A stretch of 64,000 nt of DNA, from NCBI RefSeq assembly GCF_020194175.1, contig NZ_JADYVX010000009.1, forward strand, positions 124,001-188,000. Direction: 5' to 3'. This document shows, one piece after another, positions 26,868 to 35,110 of the stretch. Within the stretch, counting starts at the first letter, position 1; the number at the start of each line of letters is the position of its first letter. Source of the stretch: Bradyrhizobium sp. BRP22 (GTDB taxonomy: Bacteria; Pseudomonadota; Alphaproteobacteria; Rhizobiales; Xanthobacteraceae). The notes below the pieces were generated by a model that made no database searches, was not told the DNA's origin, and saw nothing but the letters and a program-made list of their open reading frames with translations. The position numbers and the translations under genes are program-made.

Positions 26868-26933
26868 CGCATTCAGGCGGAGGGGTCTGTTGATCTCCCC
26901 GCCGCTTCCGCTACGATCCCGAAAACCCCGGGG

Positions 26934-26944
26934 TTGTCGGACCA
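26934..26944 (+). promoter_or_regulatory. Putative FadR-subfamily operator site 3, at the regulator's own start
   Basis: TTGTCGGACCA fits the TNGTNNNACNA consensus fully and ends two bases before the ATG of the GntR-family gene. The position suggests autorepression by blocking transcription or initiation. Confidence 0.5.
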
Positions 26945-26946
26945 AA

Positions 26947-27720
26947 ATGTCGCTAGCGGACCTCAGCAATGCCGCCGCCCAGGAGCGAGCCGGCCAGGAG
27001 CGAAACGAGCCGGTCTATAGGCTGGTGGTGCGCAGCATCGAAGCCAAGATCATGTCGGGCGAGTGGGCGGTCGGCGATCGGGTGCCGGCGGAGACCGCGC
27101 TCGCTGCGGGCTTCGGCGTCCACCGCTCGACGGTCCGGGAGGCCATCAGGGTGCTGGAGCAGAACGGCCTCGTCCGCCGTCACGACGGCGGCAAGCTGCT
27201 CTACGTCACCGCACCTCGCGAGGCCGACATTTCCGAGAAGGTGACGGCGGCGATCGTGCTGCAGGAGATCAGCTTCTTCGAACTCTGGGAGAGCATGCGC
27301 TGTTTCGAGCCGGTGCTGGCGGAATGCGCGGCGATGCGGATCGACGACGACATGCTGGCCGCGCTGCGCGCCAATGTCGAGAAGACCAAGGCCGCGCTCG
27401 AGGATAAGCAGAGCCTCGTCGAACTCGACATCGAATTTCATCAGATCATCGCCCGCGCCTCGCGCAACCGCGCCCTGCAGCTCAGCCGCGAGCCGATGAG
27501 CCAGTTGTTCTATCCGGCTTTCCTCAAGGTGTTCTCGCGCCTGAACGCGGGCGAGCGCCTGGTGTTCGCCCATGAGAAGATCCTGCAGGCGCTTGCGACC
27601 CGCAATTCCGCCGAGGCGCGGTCCTGGATGGACAAGCACATCGTCGATTTCCGGCGCGGCTACGAGCTTGCCAATTTCGACATCGAGGCGCCGGTGGTCT
27701 GGTCGGGACGACCCGCATAG
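26947..27720 (+). CDS. GntR-family transcriptional regulator, FadR subfamily (FCD domain)
   Basis: Regulator of 257 residues. The winged helix at about 20-90 contains GEWAVGDRVPAETALAAGFGVHRSTVREAIRVLEQNGLV (split here: GDRVPAE, STVREAIRVLEQ, the usual GntR signature). Residues 105-240 form an all-helical FCD domain with the metal ligand pattern ELDIEFHQIIARAS and a C-terminal histidine in DKHIVDFRRGYE. It probably binds an organic acid and represses the nearby catabolic genes. It starts 80 bases after the PQQ dehydrogenase. Its stop is six bases from that of the convergent porin. Confidence 0.88.
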   Translation: MSLADLSNAAAQERAGQERNEPVYRLVVRSIEAKIMSGEWAVGDRVPAETALAAGFGVHRSTVREAIRVLEQNGLVRRHDGGKLLYVTAPREADISEKVTAAIVLQEISFFELWESMRCFEPVLAECAAMRIDDDMLAALRANVEKTKAALEDKQSLVELDIEFHQIIARASRNRALQLSREPMSQLFYPAFLKVFSRLNAGERLVFAHEKILQALATRNSAEARSWMDKHIVDFRRGYELANFDIEAPVVWSGRPA

Positions 27721-27726
27721 GGGCGC

Positions 27727-29235
27727 TCAAAAGCGGAAGCGCAATCCTGCCGTAGGGGCGACGTTGCTGTGCTGGAAAAAGCCGGATGCCAATCCGCCAT
27801 TGACCTGCGTGAACATCACGCCGAAATAGGCATCCCATTTCGGCGCAAACCTCCAATCGACCGCGGCAGAGATTGCGTCGAACGTGCCGGCGCATTGCGC
27901 GTGTGCGCTGCTCGAGCAGAAGGCTTGGCCGCCGGCGGCGGTGCCGAAGAAGGAATTCTGGATGTAGTGATAGTAGGCGGCGATCACGTCCAGGTCGTCA
28001 TGCACGGCGTATTTAATGCCGGTCCACATCACCTGGAAGGTCTTGTTGCCGAACCCGTTCATGCCGAACGCTGCATTATTGATATTCGTATTGTTGAAGG
28101 CGTCGCAGCCCTGGCAGAGGAAATTTCCCGCGATGTCGGTGAAGGCGGCCTGCGGATTGCTGGGCGGCTCGTAGCGGATGTATTCGTAGCCGGCGTAGAG
28201 TTTCAGCGACTTGGTCGTGTATCTCGCCACCAACATCGCGGCCGTGTTGTCGGAGATCGTCGCTGTCAGCGTCTGCGGCAGGAACGGCGGGATCGGTGTC
28301 CCGAACGCATTATTGGCTCCCGGCGCCAACGCGAGCGACACCGAGTCCTTTACATGGCTGTAGATCGCATCGACCGAGAGCACGTCGCTGCCGTGGATCG
28401 GAATATCGGCGCCGAGCTGGAATTGATAGGCGCCGTTGGAGGCATTGTTCTCTTCATAGCCGCCGAACTGCCACAGCGCCGCTGCCCGGAAGTGGTTCAG
28501 GAAGTTGATCCGATACTTCAGCGAGGTCGAGTGTCTGCAGTTCTCGGTATTGCCGCCGCCGCAGGTTATGCCCTGGAAGCCGATCGCGGAGAAACCGTAG
28601 GAGGCGCCGAACGGGTCGTAATCGAACACGGCATCCAGCGTCAGCGAGTTCTGCCGAAAGACAGTCAGCGTGCCGTAGGTCGGAGAGCTGACGCCGACAT
28701 AACCCTGACCGTTGTACCACTGTCCCGCTCGGCTGGAGTCAGAATAGGCGGATTGCAGGTTTTGCGGAACGCCGGCATTCGCGGCGATCGATCCCGGTCC
28801 GTTCGAGAATCGCAGCGAGTAGGGATCGAAGCCGGCATCGAGGTCGAAGATGACGGAAAAGTCCCCGCCGATCGGCCTGGTTCCTTTGATGCCGATGGTC
28901 GAATTGCTCAGCGCGTTGGGCGCCAAGCTCCAGATCGCCGACCTGTTCTGCTTCTGGATCAGGTAGGAGGCTCCAACCGCGGATCGTGAGTCAAACGGCG
29001 CGCCGTGGCTTTGCCAGCCGAAGCCGGTGTCGACGATCCCGAAGACCGTGATGCCTTCCCAGGTGAGCTGGCAGTTGGTCGTGACGAAGTCCGAGGGATC
29101 GGTGCACGGACGCGGCGTCGCGGCGGAGGCGGCCGGGGTCTTGGTCGGCGCCACATCGGCTGCCCACGCCTTTGATGCGCCCGACGCGCAGACAACCGCA
29201 ACGAGGAACGCCGCACAGATTCCCAGCTTTGCCAT
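27727..29235 (-). CDS. Gram-negative porin, trimeric general-porin type
   Basis: Outer-membrane barrel of 502 residues with a Sec signal (LGICAAFLVAVVCASGASKAWA). The mature part begins SVTLYG-like as LTWEGITVFGIVDTGFGWQSH, then SAIGIKG-like STIGIKGTRPIGGDFSVIFDLDAGF and YVGVSSPTYGTLTVFRQNSL, the order seen in Burkholderia-type porins. It ends in FRF. Five cysteines in pairs (CTDPSDFVTTNC, CQGC, and one near the C terminus) are unusual for a porin. Convergent with the FadR-type regulator; possibly the uptake channel for the substrate of this block. Confidence 0.82.
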   Translation of the reverse strand: MAKLGICAAFLVAVVCASGASKAWAADVAPTKTPAASAATPRPCTDPSDFVTTNCQLTWEGITVFGIVDTGFGWQSHGAPFDSRSAVGASYLIQKQNRSAIWSLAPNALSNSTIGIKGTRPIGGDFSVIFDLDAGFDPYSLRFSNGPGSIAANAGVPQNLQSAYSDSSRAGQWYNGQGYVGVSSPTYGTLTVFRQNSLTLDAVFDYDPFGASYGFSAIGFQGITCGGGNTENCRHSTSLKYRINFLNHFRAAALWQFGGYEENNASNGAYQFQLGADIPIHGSDVLSVDAIYSHVKDSVSLALAPGANNAFGTPIPPFLPQTLTATISDNTAAMLVARYTTKSLKLYAGYEYIRYEPPSNPQAAFTDIAGNFLCQGCDAFNNTNINNAAFGMNGFGNKTFQVMWTGIKYAVHDDLDVIAAYYHYIQNSFFGTAAGGQAFCSSSAHAQCAGTFDAISAAVDWRFAPKWDAYFGVMFTQVNGGLASGFFQHSNVAPTAGLRFRF

Positions 29236-29550
29236 CAGAAAGCACCCAGCGGCCGCCCCCCAACGCCCGCATCACCGACCTTGGCTTGCTGGTGAGTCGC
29301 GCTGCAAGCCGGATTTGATGCTATGCACAGCGGCCAGCGGGGAAAATTTTTTCCCGTGGCGGCACGGACACACCGCCTTGTCAGCCAGCCACCACGGCCG
29401 CGTCCATTCCACTGGCCATCACATTTTGGTGCGATGCGGCGATCCGGGCCGCGGAGCGAGCATCGATCTAGTGTTGCTCTACGTTGATACCGTTGGCTTT
29501 CCGGATCCGGGTGCTATTGATCCGGAGCAAACGGGACAAAGGCGCGAACA
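29236..29550. promoter_or_regulatory. Divergent intergenic region, porin and RND adaptor genes
   Basis: These 315 bases hold no gene. Both flanking genes start here. No TetR- or MarR-type operator palindrome is obvious, and no regulator gene accompanies the efflux pair. Confidence 0.4.
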
Positions 29551-30798
29551 GTGAATCTTGCAGGGATGACAGGGAGCCGGCTTGCCGGGGCCGCCGCGTT
29601 GGGAGTCGCCATGTTTGGCGCGCTGACTGCGGCCGAGGCCCAGCCGGCTGCGGGACCTCCGGCCGTCGGTATCGTCGAGGCGGTCAAGCGGCCCGTCACC
29701 GAGTCCAACGAGTTCCTGGGACGGATCGAGGCCACCAATCGCGTCAACGTGGTCGCGCGCGTCACCGCCTTCCTGGAGAAGCGGAACTTCGTCGAGGGCG
29801 CCGAGGTCAAAACCGGCGACATGCTCTACGAGCTCGAGCGCGGCCCATTCGAGGCCGACCTTGAATCCAAGAAGGCGCAGGTCGCGCAATTGCAGGCGAC
29901 CCTCGTCAACGCCAAGCTGACGACCGGCCGCGCCAAGGCCTTGCTCGGCGGCCCGGCCGGCCAGCAATCGACCTATGATGCTGCGCTCGCGAACGAGCAG
30001 AGCCTGGAAGCCCAGGTGCAGGCCGCCCAGGCGCAAGTGGACCTCTCGAAGATCAATCTCGACTACACCCAGATCCGCTCGCCGATCGACGGCAAGATCG
30101 GCCGCACCGCAGTGACCGAGGGCAACGTCGTCAGCCCGAGCTCCGGGGTGCTCACGACCATCGTGAGCCAGGACCCGATGTATGTCACTTTCCCGGTCTC
30201 GGTGCGCGAAGCCCTCGTGCTGCGCGACCGCTACGCGACGCAGGGCGGGTTCAAGGCGGTGGTGATCAGGGTTCGTCTGCCCGATGGCAAGCTCTATGAC
30301 CAGACGGGCGAACTCAACTTCGTCAACAACACCATCGCGCAGAACACCGACACCATCATGCTGCGTGGCACGATTCCCAATCCGGTGCTGCCTCGCCTGT
30401 CGGCCGAGGACGGGACGGTGCGCCAGCTCACCGACAACGAGTTCGTCACGGTGCTGCTCGAGGGCGTGCAGCCGGTAGAGGTGGTGGCGATCCCGCGCTC
30501 GGCGGTGCTGTCGGACCAGCAGGGCGACTATGTCTTCGTGCTCGGCGCCGACAACAAGGCGGTGCAGCGGCGGATCGTCCTCGGACAGTCGACCGCGACC
30601 ATCGCTGCGGTGACAAGTGGGCTTTCGGTCGGAGAGAAGGTGATCGCTGAAGGGATGCAGCGGGTGCGGCCCGACCAGCCCGTGGCGCCCGGACCGGCGA
30701 GCGCGCTGATCCAGTCCAGCCTGAAGGAATCGGCGGAAAATACCGGTCCGCGGCGCAGCGGGGCGATCGGTCCGAAGCCTGCGGGCACCAGCCCATGA
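29551..30798 (+). CDS. RND efflux periplasmic adaptor (membrane fusion protein)
   Basis: AcrA-type adaptor of 415 residues. A hydrophobic N-terminal signal ends near [11 protein letters not shown]; no lipobox cysteine is seen. The lipoyl half [43 protein letters not shown] is followed by a coiled-coil hairpin (about 100-165) and the second lipoyl half [26 protein letters not shown]. The beta-barrel and membrane-proximal domains follow. The start is GTG. Its TGA overlaps the ATG of the pump gene (ATGA). No TolC-type channel gene is in the window. Confidence 0.88.
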   Translation: MNLAGMTGSRLAGAAALGVAMFGALTAAEAQPAAGPPAVGIVEAVKRPVTESNEFLGRIEATNRVNVVARVTAFLEKRNFVEGAEVKTGDMLYELERGPFEADLESKKAQVAQLQATLVNAKLTTGRAKALLGGPAGQQSTYDAALANEQSLEAQVQAAQAQVDLSKINLDYTQIRSPIDGKIGRTAVTEGNVVSPSSGVLTTIVSQDPMYVTFPVSVREALVLRDRYATQGGFKAVVIRVRLPDGKLYDQTGELNFVNNTIAQNTDTIMLRGTIPNPVLPRLSAEDGTVRQLTDNEFVTVLLEGVQPVEVVAIPRSAVLSDQQGDYVFVLGADNKAVQRRIVLGQSTATIAAVTSGLSVGEKVIAEGMQRVRPDQPVAPGPASALIQSSLKESAENTGPRRSGAIGPKPAGTSP

Positions 30799-33700
30799 TT
30801 TCCGCCGTCTTCGTCGATCGTCCGCGGCTCGCCATTGTCATCGCGCTGGTCATCACCATCGCGGGTGCGCTCGCGCTTCTGCAAATTCCCGTGGCGCAGT
30901 TTCCGGACATCGTGCCGCCGCAGGTCACCGTCACCGCCAACTTCCCCGGCGCCTCCGCCGAGGTGGTGGAATCGAGCGTCGCGCAGCCGCTCGAGGCCCA
31001 GGTCGTCGGCGTCGACAAGATGCTCTACATGAAGTCGACCAGCGGCAATGACGGCAGCTACACGCTGACCGTCTCGTTCGCGCTCGGCACCAACCCTGAC
31101 ATCAACACCGTCAACGTCAACAACCGCGTCCAGAGCGCGCTCGCGCAACTGCCGACCGAGGTGCAGGCGCAGGGCCTGGTGGTGCAGAAGCGATCCTCGG
31201 CGGTGCTGCAGTTCATCGTGCTGTACAGCAAGACCGGCCAGCAGGATCCGCTGTTCATCACCAACTACGCCATCATCAACGTGCTCGACGCGATCTCGCG
31301 CACGCCGGGTGTCGGCCAGGCGACGCTGTTCGCGAAGCTGAACTACTCGATGCGGATCTGGTTCGATACGCAGCGGCTCACCAGCCTCAACCTGGCGCCG
31401 TCGGACGTGATCGCGGCGATCCGGGCGCAGAGCGTGCAGGCGCCGGTCGGCCGCATCGGCGCCCGTCCGATCGCCGAAGACCAGCAGTTCCAGTTCAACG
31501 TGCAGACGCAAGGGCGGCTCACGACCTCGACCCAGTTCGGCAACATCGTGCTGCGCGCCAATCCGGACGGCTCGGTGCTGCGGATCAGCGATGTCGCCCG
31601 GGTCGAGATCGGCGCCCAGAACATGGACAGCGAGTCGCGGATCGACGGCCAGCCCGGCGTGCCGATCGGCATCTACCTTGCGCCGGGCGCCAATGCGGTG
31701 ACCACCGCCAGCGCGGTGCAGGCGACGCTCACCAAATTGTCCGAGCGATTTCCTCCGGGCCTGACCTATCTGGTGCAATACGACTCCACGACCTTCGTCT
31801 CCGACACCATCAAGGAGGTGCTGAAGACGCTCGGCGAAGCTTTCGTGCTGGTCGTGATCGTCGTGTTCCTGTTCCTAGGCAATCTGCGCGCCACGGTGAT
31901 CCCGGCGGTCGCGGTGCCGGTCAGCCTCATCGGCACCTTCGCGATTCTTTTGATCCTCGGCTATTCCGCCAACACCGTGTCGCTGCTTGCGATGGTGCTT
32001 GCCATCGGCATCGTGGTCGATGACGCCATCGTCGTGGTCGAGAACGTCGAACGGGTGATGGAGAGCGAGCCGGAGCTGTCGCCGGCGGAGGCCACCAAGA
32101 AGGCGATGGCGCAGATCACTGCGCCGATCATCGCGATCTCGCTGGTGCTGCTGTCGGTGTTCGTGCCGATTGCGTTCATACCCGGAATCTCCGGAACCCT
32201 GTTCCGCCAGTTCGCGGTGACGATCAGCGCCGCGATGGTGATCTCGGCACTGAACGCGCTGACATTATCGCCGGCGCTCTGCGCCGTGTTCCTGCGGCAT
32301 ACCGGGCCGCGCCACGGCATCATGGGGCGCGTGCTCGGCGGCATCGACTGGGTCCGCGACCGCTACGCCGGCGTGGTGCGCCGGCTGCTGCGGGTGGCGA
32401 TAGTGTCGCTGGTTGCGGTCCTGGTGTTTGCCGGCGGCGTGTTCGGCGTGTCGCGAATAACGCCGACAGGTTTTCTGCCCGAGGAGGACCAGGGCGCCTT
32501 CTTCATCGCGGTGCAATTGCCTGACGGCGCGTCGGTGGCGCGCACCAGCAACGTGACCAAACAGGTCGAGGCGTTGCTCAAGAACATGCCGCAGGTCGAG
32601 CACGTGCTCTCGATCATCGGTTTCTCGCTGCTCGACGGCGCCAGCGAGCCGAACTCGGCCTTCATGGTGGCGCGCATGAAGCCGTTCGCCGATCGGCAGG
32701 CGGCCGTGGATTCGGTGCAGGCAACGATCCGCCGAATGTTCGGCGAGGGCGCGCAGATCCGGCAGGCCAACATCCTGCCGTTCAACCTGCCGCCGATCAT
32801 CGGGCTTTCGACCTCCGGCGGCTTCGAATATCAGCTCGATGCGCTTGAAGGTCAGGATCCGGCCGCGCTCGGCAGCGTGATGGGCGGGTTGATCAATGCG
32901 GCCAACCGCGACCCGCGGCTGGCACGCGTGTTCTCGACCTTCACCGCGACCAATCCGTCGATCTATCTCGACATCGACCGCGCCAAGGCGCAGGCGCTCG
33001 GGCTGAACATGGCCGACGTGTTCACCGCGCTGCAGGCGACGCTGGGCGGCATCTACGTCAACAACTTCAACCTGTTCGGCCGCACCTGGCAGGTCAATGT
33101 GGAGGGCGAGGCCGCCAATCGCGGCGACATTCCCGACATCTGGCAGATCTACGTTCGCAACAGCACCGGCGACATGGTGCCGATGCGTTCGATCGCCAGC
33201 TTGCGCATCGTCACCGGACCGCAGGTCATCACTCGCTACAACAACTACCGCTCGGTCACCGTCAACGGCAGCCCGGCTCCGGGCGTCTCGTCGGGAACTG
33301 CAATCGCCGCGATGGAGGAACTGTCGAACAAGACGCTGCCTGCCGGCTACTCCTACGAATGGACCGGCACGGCCTATCAGGAGCAGGCGGCGTCGGGGCA
33401 GACCGGCATCATCCTCGCTCTCGCGGTGCTGTTCGCCTATCTGTTCCTGGTTGCGCTCTACGAGAGCTGGACCATTCCGATCCCCGTCCTGTTGTCGGTC
33501 ACCGTCGGTGTGCTCGGCTCGTACCTGGCGATCAAGGTCGCAGGGTTGAACCTCGATCTCTACGGCCAGATCGGCCTCGTGGTGCTGATCGCGCTTGCCG
33601 CCAAGAACGGCATCCTGATCGTTGAATTCGCCAAGGAGCAGCGCGAGGGCGGATTGCCGATCGCGCAAGCCGCGGAGCTCGGCGCCCAGATGCGTTTCCG

Positions 33701-33944
33701 TGCGGTGATGATGACGTCGATCGCCTTCATCCTCGGCCTGGTGCCGCTGGTGGTCGCGACCGGGGCCGCCGAGATCAGCCGCAGGGCGGTCGGCACGGCG
33801 GTGTTCGGCGGCATGCTGGCGGCAAGCTCGATCGGCATCTTCCTGGTGCCGATGCTCTACGTCGTGTTCCAGCGCTGGCGCGAAGGCGTGAAACGCCGGT
33901 TCGGCAAGCCGGCCGAAGCGTCGCACGCGCCGCCAGCGGAGTAG
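30795..33944 (+). CDS. RND multidrug efflux pump, AcrB/HAE1 family
   Basis: Inner-membrane proton antiporter of 1049 residues, the normal HAE1 length. It opens [18 protein letters not shown] and [14 protein letters not shown]. The proton-relay aspartates are in [18 protein letters not shown] (transmembrane helix 4), and a second internal repeat starts near residue 540. Porter-domain segments such as [19 protein letters not shown] are clear. Translationally coupled to the adaptor. Drug range cannot be read from the sequence. Confidence 0.92.
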   Translation: MISAVFVDRPRLAIVIALVITIAGALALLQIPVAQFPDIVPPQVTVTANFPGASAEVVESSVAQPLEAQVVGVDKMLYMKSTSGNDGSYTLTVSFALGTNPDINTVNVNNRVQSALAQLPTEVQAQGLVVQKRSSAVLQFIVLYSKTGQQDPLFITNYAIINVLDAISRTPGVGQATLFAKLNYSMRIWFDTQRLTSLNLAPSDVIAAIRAQSVQAPVGRIGARPIAEDQQFQFNVQTQGRLTTSTQFGNIVLRANPDGSVLRISDVARVEIGAQNMDSESRIDGQPGVPIGIYLAPGANAVTTASAVQATLTKLSERFPPGLTYLVQYDSTTFVSDTIKEVLKTLGEAFVLVVIVVFLFLGNLRATVIPAVAVPVSLIGTFAILLILGYSANTVSLLAMVLAIGIVVDDAIVVVENVERVMESEPELSPAEATKKAMAQITAPIIAISLVLLSVFVPIAFIPGISGTLFRQFAVTISAAMVISALNALTLSPALCAVFLRHTGPRHGIMGRVLGGIDWVRDRYAGVVRRLLRVAIVSLVAVLVFAGGVFGVSRITPTGFLPEEDQGAFFIAVQLPDGASVARTSNVTKQVEALLKNMPQVEHVLSIIGFSLLDGASEPNSAFMVARMKPFADRQAAVDSVQATIRRMFGEGAQIRQANILPFNLPPIIGLSTSGGFEYQLDALEGQDPAALGSVMGGLINAANRDPRLARVFSTFTATNPSIYLDIDRAKAQALGLNMADVFTALQATLGGIYVNNFNLFGRTWQVNVEGEAANRGDIPDIWQIYVRNSTGDMVPMRSIASLRIVTGPQVITRYNNYRSVTVNGSPAPGVSSGTAIAAMEELSNKTLPAGYSYEWTGTAYQEQAASGQTGIILALAVLFAYLFLVALYESWTIPIPVLLSVTVGVLGSYLAIKVAGLNLDLYGQIGLVVLIALAAKNGILIVEFAKEQREGGLPIAQAAELGAQMRFRAVMMTSIAFILGLVPLVVATGAAEISRRAVGTAVFGGMLAASSIGIFLVPMLYVVFQRWREGVKRRFGKPAEASHAPPAE

Positions 33945-33950
33945 GTTTCG

Positions 33951-34130
33951 ATGATCAACGCCCGACGTTCGTTCACGCAGATCTTTCTGGTCCCGGCGAT
34001 CATCGCGGTGATCGTCGCTTTCGGCCTGGTGTCCGCCTTACTCGGCGACGGCATCTGGGACACGACCTCATGGATCGCACTAGGCGTCCCACTCGCCGTC
34101 ACCGCATTCTTCGCGTGCAGGGCGCGATAG
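33951..34130 (+). CDS. Small two-helix membrane protein, 59 residues
   Basis: An ATG six bases after the RND pump stop opens a 59-codon frame closed by TAG. GGAG lies about ten bases upstream, inside the end of the pump gene. Two hydrophobic segments (about 11-32 and 41-56) are separated by GDGIWDTTSW. The N terminus is basic (MINARRSF) and the C terminus is RAR, so both ends are probably cytoplasmic. I recall similar short proteins in Bradyrhizobium but know no function. The spacing suggests co-expression with the pump, perhaps as a small regulatory or stabilising partner; that is inference. Confidence 0.65.
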   Translation: MINARRSFTQIFLVPAIIAVIVAFGLVSALLGDGIWDTTSWIALGVPLAVTAFFACRAR

Positions 34131-34174
34131 CGATCATCGCAGAATCCGCAATCCGCTCATCCCGGCTACCGGCC

Positions 34175-34276
34175 TCATTCCGGGACGCGCATAGCGCGAA
34201 CCTGGAATCCATTCGTCCATTCGCGCAAGCAGCGAAATGGATTCCGGGCTTATCGCTTCGCGATGCCCCGGAATGA
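34175..34276. repeat. Nested palindromic repeat (REP-type) A
   Basis: TCATTCCGGG (34175-34184) pairs with CCCGGAATGA (34267-34276), and inside it GGAATCCATT (34204-34213) pairs with AATGGATTCC (34236-34245). Both arms are perfect 10-bp matches. This is the form of a dispersed Bradyrhizobiaceae intergenic palindrome that I recall, not a gene. Confidence 0.65.
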
Positions 34277-34389
34277 CAGAGAAAAATTCGCCAGCGATTC
34301 CAAGGTGATTTTGGTCGTCCAGCCCTCGCGCGAAAAATATTCCGCTTCCGTCGTCGGGCAAATCAGAACTATGACTCCGCGCGTCTCAT

Positions 34390-34712
34390 CCAAATGAGGG
34401 GCGGGTCGCGATCGTCACGAACGTTGCGGTGAGATGCGGTGGACGTGATGGGCGTGACTGACGAGCACGCGCATCACGGACGGCGAAGTCGTGTGGTTCT
34501 GGCGCCCCGACGCTGGCGCTAAGTTCGTAGAGATAATCTGCGAGCGACGGTGGCAAGAAAGCCCGGTCACCGAGAAGAGCACGAAGTAAGCCGTAAAACC
34601 ATCGCGCAGGGAAAGCCGGAGTTGCTTCGGTGACCTGTGGTCCTACCCCCGTGCTTTTTGTTGCACGGGGCCCACGGGTGCAACCGGCACCCGGCTTTCC
34701 CTGCGCCCTCAC
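34390..34712. repeat. Long structured intergenic repeat with 16-bp inverted repeat
   Basis: The right part has GCGCAGGGAAAGCCGG (34604-34619) and its exact complement CCGGCTTTCCCTGCGC (34691-34706). Between them a smaller stem CCCCGTGC (34647-34654) / GCACGGGG (34663-34670) has a T-rich loop. The left part (about 34440-34600) contains ACGCTGGCGCTAAG and ends with a short frame stopping at about 34590. I recognise this combination as a multi-copy element between genes in Bradyrhizobium and Rhodopseudomonas. Copy number cannot be checked here. The outer limits are approximate. Confidence 0.6.
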
Positions 34713-34792
34713 TTCAATGAGAGGGTGGAAAGTGAAGCAAGACTCGGGCGCCATGCGCCGCGAGAATGCGATCTCACGTCCACTCCACCGTC

Positions 34793-34935
34793 ATGCCCCG
34801 CGGAGGCGGGGCATCCAGTATCCGGCGGCCTCTCGGCTCAAGCTCAGGCGCCTCTGGAATACTGGATCGTCCGCCGGAGCCTGTCATCGGGCGGCGCTTT
34901 GCGCCGACCCGGTGGCGGACGATGACAGCGGAGAG
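34793..34935. repeat. Nested palindromic repeat (REP-type) B
   Basis: ATCCAGTAT (34813-34821) pairs with ATACTGGAT (34859-34867). A second unit follows, with GTCCGCC (34869-34875) pairing with GGCGGAC (34914-34920) around a GGCGC-TTT-GCGCC hairpin. The block starts with TCATGCCCCGC, a common beginning of dispersed palindromes in this group. Confidence 0.55.
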
Positions 34936-34966
34936 CTGTTTGAAATTTGAATCAGGACTCTCACCG

Positions 34967-35053
34967 CGTCATTGCGAGAAGCGATGCACGAAGCAATCCA
35001 TGCGTCCACAAGCGGAAAGTCGGATTGCTTCGCTTACGCTCGCAATCACGACG
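34967..35053. repeat. Nested palindromic repeat (REP-type) C
   Basis: CGAAGCAATCC (34989-34999) pairs perfectly with GGATTGCTTCG (35022-35032). The outer arms CGTCATTGCGAG (34967-34978) and CTCGCAATCACGACG (35039-35053) pair with one inserted or changed base. This is the CGTCATTGCGAG family of palindromes that is frequent in Bradyrhizobiaceae. Confidence 0.6.
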
Positions 35054-35110
35054 TCGTACCGGCGCAAACCCGATACGACGCCGCGTTGTATCTGTGAGAC
35101 CTACAGCGCC

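Noticed and set aside
32265-33926. Minus-strand open frame of about 553 codons under the RND pump gene
   Set aside because: Composition is typical of an antisense shadow and the plus-strand RND pump is certain.
34386-34754. Short open frames in the repeat block that translate to seemingly protein-like text
   Set aside because: They follow the inverted-repeat structure, lack ribosome sites, and look like translations of the dispersed repeat.
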